This document shows positions 1 to 5,103 of a stretch of DNA of 12,657 bases, in pieces. The stretch comes from Oscillospiraceae bacterium (GTDB lineage Bacteria; Bacillota; Clostridia; Oscillospirales; Oscillospiraceae). The stretch covers positions 1 to 12,657 of the forward strand of contig JAIEFH010000233.1 in NCBI GenBank assembly GCA_029067025.1, in the 5' to 3' direction. Every line of letters begins with the position of its first letter. Position 1 is the first letter of the stretch. Position numbers and translations under genes: made by a program. Below the pieces are notes generated by a model that was given only the letters and a program-made list of their open reading frames with translations, ran no database searches and was not told the DNA's origin.

Positions 1-174
1 TACCTGGCCTATAAGCTGGTGGCGGCGCTGTCCTGCGCCCTGGGCAGCGGCCCGCCCTGCGCCCTGGTGGACCGGCTCAGCTCCGCCTTCGGGCTGGTGC
101 TGGGCATGACGGGGGCGTGCTGCCTGCTGCTGCTCATCGCGCTGGTGTCCTGCGTGTCGGTGGCGGCGGTATGA
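1..174 (+). CDS. spoIIIAE: Stage III sporulation protein AE, C-terminal end (5' truncated by window)
   Basis: An open frame runs in from the window edge in frame 1 and ends at TGA 172-174, giving 57 residues. It is hydrophobic, with a final membrane segment (GMTGACCLLLLIALVSC). The YKLVAALS-like start and the hydrophobic end resemble the SpoIIIAE C-terminus. The stronger support is position: it lies directly before spoIIIAF, spoIIIAG and spoIIIAH, which is the conserved order. SpoIIIAE is a polytopic membrane protein of the SpoIIIA-SpoIIQ channel that joins mother cell and forespore after engulfment. Its TGA overlaps the ATG of the next gene, so the two are probably translationally coupled. 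Most of the protein lies outside the window. Confidence 0.82.
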   Translation, partial: YLAYKLVAALSCALGSGPPCALVDRLSSAFGLVLGMTGACCLLLLIALVSCVSVAAV

Positions 175-665
175 TGGGGGCGGTGCGCGGCTGGCTGCTG
201 GGGGTGACCGCCGCTGCCCTGGTGCTGGCGCTGGCGGAGGCCCTGGCCCCCGAGGGCGGCGCGAAGAAAGTGTGCCGCCTGGCGGGGGGCATGGCCCTGC
301 TGCTGGCGGCGGTGGGGCCGCTGACAGGGCTGCTGGACGGCGATTTTTTCACGCGGGCCGTGGACGGCTGGCGGGACCGGGCCCAGAGCTATGAGCTGGA
401 GCTGGAGGAGAAACGTGATTTGTTTTATCTATCCATCATAGAGGAGGAGACCGCCGCATATATTGTGGACAAGGCGAAGGAATTTGGCTTCGATTGTCAG
501 GCGGAGGTGACCTACGGCTATGACGAGGACGGCGTGCCCCGCCCCTGGGAGGTCACCGCCCGGGGAAGCTGGACACAGGAACAGCGGGAACAGCTCGGCC
601 GGCTGCTGGAGGAGGAGCTGGGCGTACCCGCCGAACGGCAGTATTACGAGGAGACACAGCCATGA
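171..665 (+). CDS. spoIIIAF: Stage III sporulation protein AF
   Basis: The protein has 164 residues. Two hydrophobic segments lie near the N-terminus (about residues 7-25 and 38-55). A charged stretch and a small soluble C-terminal domain follow, ending in an EELGVPAERQ-like segment. This architecture and length fit SpoIIIAF, a mother-cell membrane component of the SpoIIIA-SpoIIQ channel needed for late forespore sigma-G activity. I start it at ATG 171, which overlaps the spoIIIAE stop (ATGA); a second ATG follows at 174. An upstream in-frame codon would extend it back to 117, but only by reading deep into spoIIIAE. No clear Shine-Dalgarno precedes the start, consistent with coupling. The stop overlaps the spoIIIAG start. 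Confidence 0.9.
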   Translation: MMGAVRGWLLGVTAAALVLALAEALAPEGGAKKVCRLAGGMALLLAAVGPLTGLLDGDFFTRAVDGWRDRAQSYELELEEKRDLFYLSIIEEETAAYIVDKAKEFGFDCQAEVTYGYDEDGVPRPWEVTARGSWTQEQREQLGRLLEEELGVPAERQYYEETQP

Positions 666-1192
666 GATTCCAATGGAAAAAGCCGGAGGCGGAACAGGTT
701 TGGAAGCTGCTGGAGAAGTACAAGTATGTGCTGATTATCCTAGCGGCGGGGCTGATTTTACTGCTGTGGCCTACGGGGGAGAAGGAAAAACGGTCAGAGA
801 GCGCCGACCACAGCGCCCCGGAGGAATTCGATCTGGCGGCCCTGGAGGAGAAGCTGTCCCAGATCCTGTCCCAGGTGGAGGGGGCGGGAAAGGTGACGGT
901 GGCCCTCACGGTGAAGAGCGGCATGGAGCAGGTGCCGGTCACAGATCGGTCCACCTCCGTGACGGAACGGGGAAACAGTTTAGAGGAAAAGACGGTGGTC
1001 GTCAACACCGGCTTGGGCCAGGAGACGGTGGTGCGCGTGCAGCGCTATCCCCAGTTCCAGGGGGCGGTGGTGGTGTGCCAGGGGGGCGACCGGGCGGACG
1101 TGCGTCTGCTGCTCACCCAGGCGGTGTCGGCCCTCACCGGGTTGGGCGCGGATCGGATTACAGTATGCAAAGGAAGCGCTGAACCGTCGTGA
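662..1192 (+). CDS. spoIIIAG: Stage III sporulation protein AG
   Basis: The protein has 176 residues with one N-terminal membrane helix at about 21-37 (KYVLIILAAGLILLLWP), then a charged linker. From about residue 61 there is the typical SpoIIIAG signature LEEKLSQILSQVEGAGKV, followed by beta-rich sequence with paired VVV strands. In the family this C-terminal domain is a ring-building motif that oligomerises into a large ring in the SpoIIIA-SpoIIQ complex. The gene starts at ATG 662, overlapping the spoIIIAF stop by 4 bases. It ends at 1192 and is followed by an unusually long gap for this operon. Confidence 0.92.
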   Translation: MRFQWKKPEAEQVWKLLEKYKYVLIILAAGLILLLWPTGEKEKRSESADHSAPEEFDLAALEEKLSQILSQVEGAGKVTVALTVKSGMEQVPVTDRSTSVTERGNSLEEKTVVVNTGLGQETVVRVQRYPQFQGAVVVCQGGDRADVRLLLTQAVSALTGLGADRITVCKGSAEPS

Positions 1193-1195
1193 GCA

Positions 1196-1275
1196 GCGCG
1201 GATGGAACGGAGCGAGGGTGAGCGGAGGGCCGCACAGCGGCCCGCAGACCAGCCCGAGTCGGAGCGAAGCCGCGC
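1196..1275. repeat. GC-rich imperfect palindrome in the spoIIIAG-spoIIIAH gap
   Basis: Outer arms GCGCGG (1196-1201) and CCGCGC (1270-1275) enclose a perfect inner hairpin, GGGCCGC-ACA-GCGGCCC (1227-1243). The octamer CGGAGCGA occurs on both sides (1208-1215 and 1260-1267). There is no T-run, so it does not look like an intrinsic terminator. It could be a REP-like or miniature element, an RNA-processing or mRNA-stability structure, or fortuitous GC-rich sequence. I see no credible coding sequence here. Confidence 0.4.
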
Positions 1276-1321
1276 GTCGCGAACAGGTGAAGCGTGACAA
1301 TAGGGAAATGATTAGAACAAA

Positions 1322-1337
1322 TGTTTCACGTGAAACA
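1322..1337. promoter_or_regulatory. parS: parS centromere-like site (ParB/Spo0J binding)
   Basis: The 16-bp perfect palindrome TGTTTCACGTGAAACA matches the Bacillus subtilis parS consensus (TGTTNCACGTGAAACA) exactly. It is not the related Noc-box, which has CCCGGG at the centre. Spo0J/ParB binds parS and spreads as a CTP-dependent clamp, nucleating chromosome segregation and SMC loading, usually near the origin. The site lies in an A/T-richer patch 28 bp upstream of the spoIIIAH start. Chance occurrence of an exact 16-mer is unlikely in a bacterial genome; binding here is inferred. Confidence 0.85.
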
Positions 1338-1364
1338 ATCTTTGTGAAATGGGAGGACAGAAAC

Positions 1365-1958
1365 ATGAATGTGTGGAAACGGAACGCGGTCGTAGTGGCC
1401 ATCGTGCTCTTTGTGGGGGCGGCGGTGTATCTGAACTGGTCTTACAGCAGGGAGGCGGCGGCCACCGATGGAACCGGCAAAGACGACGGGAGCGGCAAGC
1501 TGCTGGGTCAGGCCGCCCTGGTCAACGGCAAGGAGGACACCGCGGCCAGCGCGTCCCCCTCCGCCGACCCCAGCGCCCAGCCAAGCGCCGCCGGGGAGAG
1601 CACCGGATACTTCGCCTCCGCCCGGCTTAACCGCCAGCAGGCCCGGGACAGCGCCCTCCAGCTTTTGCAGCAGGCGGCCGCGGACGCGGGGGCCCAGCAG
1701 GACATCATTGATGAGGCCAACGCGTCCATTCAAGCCATGGCGGCCGTTACCCTGTCGGAGGCCAACATCGAGAACCTGATCACCGCCAAGGGCTACGGCG
1801 ACTGCATCTGCTTCATCAACGACAACAGCGCCAGCGTGGTGGTGTCGTCCACGGAAAACGGCCTGAGCGGGAATGACGCCACCAAGATCATGGAGATCGT
1901 CAAGGAGGAGACCGGCCTGGCGGCGGAGAAGATCACGATCATTGAGGCGGAGCCGTAA
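1365..1958 (+). CDS. spoIIIAH: Stage III sporulation protein AH
   Basis: The protein has 197 residues with a single N-terminal membrane helix at about 8-25 (after MNVWKRN). A low-complexity Ala/Ser/Pro linker (about 50-80) follows, then an Ala-rich helical segment and a C-terminal alpha/beta domain ending near ETGLAAEKITIIEAE. This is the SpoIIIAH layout. In the family the C-terminal domain resembles the YscJ/FliF ring motif and binds SpoIIQ across the intermembrane space. The start ATG 1365 has a good ribosome site (GGGAGG, 1351-1356). In-frame codons upstream would read back through the parS site and palindrome and are not credible starts. Confidence 0.92.
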   Translation: MNVWKRNAVVVAIVLFVGAAVYLNWSYSREAAATDGTGKDDGSGKLLGQAALVNGKEDTAASASPSADPSAQPSAAGESTGYFASARLNRQQARDSALQLLQQAAADAGAQQDIIDEANASIQAMAAVTLSEANIENLITAKGYGDCICFINDNSASVVVSSTENGLSGNDATKIMEIVKEETGLAAEKITIIEAEP

Positions 1959-1965
1959 ATAAGGA

Positions 1966-1994
1966 TTGTAATTTGGTGGACAGGGTGGTATAAT
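1966..1994 (+). promoter_or_regulatory. Sigma-A-type promoter of yqhY/asp23
   Basis: TTGTAA (1966-1971), a 17-bp spacer and a perfect TATAAT (1989-1994) with an extended TGG immediately before the -10. It lies just after the spoIIIAH stop. It would give vegetative expression of the next gene independently of the sporulation operon. Confidence 0.75.
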
Positions 1995-2027
1995 AGCCTC
2001 AGTTATCGAAAAGGAGCGTGAGGCGAC

Positions 2028-2396
2028 ATGGCCGACGGCAAGGAATATATCTCCCACGAGGGCGAACTGGGCAGCGTCAGCATTTCCGAGGAGGTGCTGG
2101 CCGTCATCGCCGCCGCCGCCGCGGTGGACGTGGAGGGCGTGAGCTGCCTGGGCAACGGAGTGGGCCGGGAGCTGTCCGACCCCGCAAACCGCAAGGCGCT
2201 GACCCGCGGCGTGCGCCTGTGGGTGGAGGACGAGCGGGTGAGCGTGGATCTGCCCATCCTGGTGCGGTATGGCTACGTGGTCACCGACGTGGCCAAGGCT
2301 GTGCAGGACGCGGTGTTCAGCGCCGTGGAGAACACCAGCGGGCTGGAAGTGGCCCAGGTCAACGTCACGGTGGTGGGTGTGACCTTCCAAAAGTGA
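2028..2396 (+). CDS. yqhY: Asp23/Gls24-family envelope stress response protein (YqhY-like)
   Basis: The protein has 122 residues. It opens with a short acidic segment, then the family pattern GSVSISEEVLAVIAAAAAVDVEGV, then VDLPILVRYGYVVTDVAKAVQDAV and a C-terminal LEVAQVNVTVVGVTF strand. These are the conserved blocks of Asp23/DUF322 proteins. In B. subtilis the relative YqhY lies near acetyl-CoA carboxylase genes and is linked to control of fatty-acid synthesis; the exact role here is unknown. No transmembrane segment is seen. The start is ATG 2028 with AAGGAG at 2011-2016. Clostridial genomes often carry this gene beside spoIIIA, before nusB; here a terminator and a different cassette follow. 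Confidence 0.92.
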   Translation: MADGKEYISHEGELGSVSISEEVLAVIAAAAAVDVEGVSCLGNGVGRELSDPANRKALTRGVRLWVEDERVSVDLPILVRYGYVVTDVAKAVQDAVFSAVENTSGLEVAQVNVTVVGVTFQK

Positions 2397-2413
2397 CAGA
2401 CGCAGCTGAACGG

Positions 2414-2444
2414 GAGCCGGGACAGAAGTCCCGGCTCTTTTTTT
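2414..2444 (+). terminator. Intrinsic terminator after yqhY/asp23
   Basis: A perfect 10-bp stem, GAGCCGGGAC (2414-2423) and GTCCCGGCTC (2428-2437), with an AGAA loop and seven T (2438-2444). It ends the sporulation/yqhY transcript 17 bp after the stop codon. Confidence 0.94.
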
Positions 2445-2517
2445 GCGGGGCTCGGCGCTTCAGCGGCCCGCGGCACGGAAGATTTTCTCAAAAAAGCAGA
2501 GCGAACGCATTTTATCC

Positions 2518-2545
2518 TTGCAATTTCAAATTTAAATGGTATACT
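2518..2545 (+). promoter_or_regulatory. Promoter of the RloA/RloB-like cassette
   Basis: TTGCAA (2518-2523), a 16-bp spacer and TATACT (2540-2545) with an extended TGG before the -10. It sits in an A/T-rich stretch that stands out from the surroundings. The transcription start is predicted near 2552. Confidence 0.68.
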
Positions 2546-2546
2546 A

Positions 2547-2561
2547 GGGAAGTAACTTCCC
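2547..2561. promoter_or_regulatory. Palindrome at the predicted transcription start (possible operator)
   Basis: GGGAAGT-A-ACTTCCC is a perfect 7+1+7 dyad directly after the -10 box and spanning the predicted start. Its position suits a repressor site or a 5' mRNA hairpin. No dedicated regulator gene is seen in the cassette. Confidence 0.42.
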
Positions 2562-2624
2562 GAAAACCCGTATTAAATTTGCGGATCCGGGCAGGATAAG
2601 TCCGTGTGAAAAGGAGGGTTTTCC

Positions 2625-3866
2625 ATGCTTTGCCAATTTCGATTCAAAAATGTCTTTTCCTACCGCGATGAGACGGTCTTTGATATGCAGGCCGCCGCCA
2701 TTGAGGAGTTCCCCGACAGCCTGATCCCGCCGCCGGGGGATAAGTTTTCCGCGCTGCTCCCCGTCTCCGCCATTTTTGGCCCCAACGGCGGAGGAAAGTC
2801 CAGCGCCATCAACGCCTTGGTGTACCTGATTTCCCGCATCCTGCTCCCCATCCGAACCAGCTCTGACTATCGCAATCCCTTCACCTCGTATGTAAAGCGG
2901 TATGAGCCGTTTCTGCTGGACGATAACTCCAGGGAGGAGCCGGCGGAATTCGGGATCGTTTTTCGGACGCAGGCGGCCCAGTACCAGTACGAGCTGTCCG
3001 TGTTGTCCGACACGGTGGTGGCCGAGTCGATGTTCTACACCAAAACACATGGGCAGCGCCGCCGGGTCAACTTGTTGTTTGAGCGGGAGGGCGGCCGGAT
3101 CAAGCTGGGGGCCGCGCTGAAGGAGGCCAACACCCAAAAGGTCAGCGAGACCATCCCTTATCTCTCCTTCCTGTCCATCAACTACAGCTTTGCGGAGATT
3201 GAGGACGCGGTGGACTGGTTCAAGCAGTGCTGCGCGGTCAACTATAGTATGCCGGATCGGGACCACCGTTTTTACTCTATTCTGAACGAGCCGGATGTGA
3301 AACCGGGGCTGCTCCGTATGCTGGCTGAAATGGATATCCCCATCTCCGATTATGAGGTGGAGGAAGAAGAGGACGAAAACGGCGAGAAAAAGCGCCGGGT
3401 CTTGACAACCCATGTCGTGAACGGACAGCGCTACTATCTCAGGTTGAACCGGGAGTCCGAGGGTACGATGAAGCTGCTGAGTATTCTGCCCAATGTGATC
3501 CTCTCCCTGTCCACGGGGGGGCTGCTGCTGGTGGATGAGCTGGACGCCAAGCTCCACCCGCAGCTCCTGCGGTATTTGATCAAGCTGTACACTGACCCGG
3601 AGGCAAACGAGGAGCACGCCCAACTGGTCTTTACCTGCCACGACATTTCCATCATGAAAAACGACCTGCTCCGGCGGGACGAGATCTGGTTCGCGGCCCA
3701 AAACGAGGAGAGCGTCAGCAATATGTGGAGCCTGTACGACATCCACGAGCCTGGCGGGGGCCGCGTGAAAAACACGGCGGCCTACGACCGCCAGTATCTG
3801 GCCGGGCGCTATGGGGCGGACCCCTATCTTCGGCGGATGATGGACTGGGGTGATTCGGATGCCTAA
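2625..3866 (+). CDS. AAA15-family ATPase, RloA/AbiLi-like, probable anti-phage ATPase
   Basis: The protein has 413 residues and no signal or membrane segment. It has an ABC/SMC-like ATPase core: N-terminal FKNVFSYRDE, Walker A GPNGGGKS (52-59), a long insert, signature-like ESEGTMKL (277-284), Walker B LLLVDELDAKLHP (300-312) and a switch-histidine segment FTCHD (336-340). The C-terminal pattern AAYDRQYLAGRYGADPYL is typical of AAA15/COG1106 ATPases. Such proteins pair with RloB-family partners, as in the AbiL systems. Here the stop overlaps the next gene, so the partners are probably co-translated. The ribosome site AAGGAGG (2611-2617) fixes the ATG at 2625. I expect it to be the ATP-dependent sensor or regulator of a cytoplasmic complex. 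A simpler OLD-like ATPase is the alternative; no TOPRIM domain is fused. Confidence 0.86.
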   Translation: MLCQFRFKNVFSYRDETVFDMQAAAIEEFPDSLIPPPGDKFSALLPVSAIFGPNGGGKSSAINALVYLISRILLPIRTSSDYRNPFTSYVKRYEPFLLDDNSREEPAEFGIVFRTQAAQYQYELSVLSDTVVAESMFYTKTHGQRRRVNLLFEREGGRIKLGAALKEANTQKVSETIPYLSFLSINYSFAEIEDAVDWFKQCCAVNYSMPDRDHRFYSILNEPDVKPGLLRMLAEMDIPISDYEVEEEEDENGEKKRRVLTTHVVNGQRYYLRLNRESEGTMKLLSILPNVILSLSTGGLLLVDELDAKLHPQLLRYLIKLYTDPEANEEHAQLVFTCHDISIMKNDLLRRDEIWFAAQNEESVSNMWSLYDIHEPGGGRVKNTAAYDRQYLAGRYGADPYLRRMMDWGDSDA

Positions 3867-4566
3867 AAAGCCGAAGCCTCATGAAATGCGGGATCGGAGC
3901 TTCCGGGTGAAGTGCGGGGCAGAGCGGGCCAGTGTTCCGCGCATGGTTCTGCCCGAGCGGCACCTGTTTGTCACCGAAGGGGCGGAAACGGAGCCCAACT
4001 ATCTGAACGGCCTGGTGGATGTAATCTGCAAGAATTACGGCGAGGCGGCAAGGCGGCAGTTTAAAATCATCGGCGAGGGGAATAACACGCTGTATCTGCT
4101 GCAGCGGGCGGAGGCATACCAGCAGAACGAGGGTGACGAGTACCAGCACATCTGGATCATCTACGACAAGGACGATTTTCCCGCCTGTGACTTCGACAAC
4201 ACGGTGAAGCGGTGCGAGGCGATTAACAAACGGTTTAAGGCCGAAGGACGGGAGATTCAGTACCACGCCATCTGGTCGAATCAATGTATCGAGCTGTGGT
4301 TTCTCCTGCATTTCAACTATCTGGATACCGATATTGACCGGGCCCAGTACCGCGCCATCCTCTCCGATGAGCTGGGACGGCACTACGAGAAAAATGATGA
4401 AGAAATCCTTGGCACGCTGCTTCCTCGCACGGATCGCGCTATCCAGAACGCGAAAAAGCTGATGGAGAAGTACGACGAGGGAGAGCCGCCCTCTCAAAAG
4501 GCGCCGGGTACGAATTTTTATGAGCTGGTGGAATATCTGAAGGGGTACTTAACACCTGCGAAATAG
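3859..4566 (+). CDS. rloB: RloB-family protein (AbiLii-like), putative TOPRIM-like effector
   Basis: The protein has 235 residues. Conserved blocks fit RloB: a basic N-terminus, FVTEGAETEPNY (37-48), HIWIIYDKDDF (97-107), SNQCIELWFLLHF (140-152) and a late PGTNFYEL (216-223). A glutamate after a hydrophobic strand (E40) followed by a DxD at the end of another strand (D103, D105) resembles the acidic layout of TOPRIM-like nucleases. That reading is inference, and nuclease activity is not proven. I chose ATG 3859, which overlaps the ATPase stop and has GGGGTGA at 3847-3853; a GTG at 3850 would add three residues. In lactococcal AbiL and the RloA/RloB pairs, ATPase and RloB protein act together, so this is probably the effector of an abortive-infection module. 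Confidence 0.87.
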   Translation: MPKKPKPHEMRDRSFRVKCGAERASVPRMVLPERHLFVTEGAETEPNYLNGLVDVICKNYGEAARRQFKIIGEGNNTLYLLQRAEAYQQNEGDEYQHIWIIYDKDDFPACDFDNTVKRCEAINKRFKAEGREIQYHAIWSNQCIELWFLLHFNYLDTDIDRAQYRAILSDELGRHYEKNDEEILGTLLPRTDRAIQNAKKLMEKYDEGEPPSQKAPGTNFYELVEYLKGYLTPAK

Positions 4567-4602
4567 CCGCTTTGCGGGCTATATGAGAAATAAAGACGCA
4601 TC

Positions 4603-4646
4603 ATTCCGTCCAAATGGCGATATAAGCCGTTTGGACGGAATTTTTT
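4603..4646 (+). terminator. Intrinsic terminator after the RloB-family gene
   Basis: A perfect 12-bp stem, ATTCCGTCCAAA (4603-4614) and TTTGGACGGAAT (4630-4641), with a 15-nt loop and a run of six T (4641-4646). It closes the two-gene cassette. A smaller bulged hairpin (4563-4582) overlaps the rloB stop codon. Confidence 0.9.
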
Positions 4647-4663
4647 GTGGGTTGGATTTCCTC

Positions 4664-4692
4664 TTGACAGGGTGGTTTACTTGGTGTAAACT
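4664..4692 (+). promoter_or_regulatory. Promoter of the blaI-like/M56 operon
   Basis: A consensus TTGACA (4664-4669), a 17-bp spacer and TAAACT (4687-4692). The spacer and -10 contain an inverted repeat, GTTTAC (4675-4680) and GTAAAC (4686-4691), and a further GTAAACC lies at 4711-4717. These could be additional repressor half-sites. Confidence 0.72.
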
Positions 4693-4700
4693 GTGCATAG

Positions 4701-4712
4701 ACTACAAGTAGT
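4701..4712. promoter_or_regulatory. BlaI-type operator dyad
   Basis: ACTAC-AA-GTAGT is a perfect dyad just downstream of the -10, at the predicted transcription start. BlaI/MecI operators are dyads built on TACA/TGTA-type half-sites such as ACTACA..TGTAGT, so the half-site sequence and position fit autorepression by the adjacent BlaI-like protein. Confidence 0.6.
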
Positions 4713-4739
4713 AAACCAAATTGGGAAGGGGGCGCCGCC

Positions 4740-5099
4740 ATGGCGCAATACAAACTGGGCGAGGTGGAGGCCAGCTTCGCCGCGCTGATCTGGGACAACG
4801 AGCCGCTCAGCTCCAGCCGACTGGTGGAGCTGTGCGCGGACAAACTGGATTGGAAGAAGTCCACCACCTACACCGTCCTGCGGCGGCTGTGCCAGAAGGG
4901 CATTTTTCAGAATGAAGGCGGGATGGTGACCTCCCTGATCGACAGGGAGGAGTTCGCCGCCCGCCAGAGCGAGGAGTTTGTGGAGCAGGCATTTGACGGC
5001 TCCCTGCCCAAATTTTTGGCGGCCTTCGCCAGCCGCAAGAGGCTGAGCGGCGAGGAGATCGAGCAGCTCCAGCGGCTCATCGACGAGCAGAGGGGGTGA
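4740..5099 (+). CDS. blaI: BlaI/MecI/CopY-family transcriptional repressor
   Basis: The protein has 119 residues, the usual family length. An N-terminal winged helix contains LGEVEASFAALIWDNEPLSS, then WKKSTTYTVLRRLCQKGIF (about 39-57), the conserved recognition-helix segment of BlaI/MecI proteins. The C-terminal half is a helical dimerisation segment rich in charged residues. In BlaI and MecI the repressor is inactivated by proteolysis after the M56 sensor is triggered. A cognate M56 gene starts 5 bp downstream, so this is a two-gene regulatory unit. ATG 4740 follows GGAAGGGGG at 4724-4732. The dyad at 4701-4712 suggests autoregulation. The symbol denotes the family; no beta-lactamase lies in the window. 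Confidence 0.9.
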   Translation: MAQYKLGEVEASFAALIWDNEPLSSSRLVELCADKLDWKKSTTYTVLRRLCQKGIFQNEGGMVTSLIDREEFAARQSEEFVEQAFDGSLPKFLAAFASRKRLSGEEIEQLQRLIDEQRG

Positions 5100-5103
5100 G
5101 GGG

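Noticed and set aside
1227..1243. GGGCCGC-ACA-GCGGCCC hairpin as a terminator after spoIIIAG
   Set aside because: No T-run follows, and spoIIIAH belongs to the same operon in other spore formers.
1218..1364. N-terminal extension of spoIIIAH back through the spacer
   Set aside because: It would read through parS and the palindrome, giving an Arg/Ser-rich leader not seen in the family. The ribosome site at 1351-1356 and the usual MNVWKRN membrane start point to ATG 1365.
2544..3746. Minus-strand open frame of about 400 codons opposite the AAA15 ATPase
   Set aside because: The plus-strand frame carries Walker A, Walker B and signature motifs. The antisense frame has no motif and would start inside the ATPase.
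4563..4582. ATAGCCGC-TTT-GCGGGCTAT hairpin as a second terminator after rloB
   Set aside because: It has a bulge, overlaps the stop codon and lacks a T-run; the 12-bp stem at 4603-4641 is the clear terminator.
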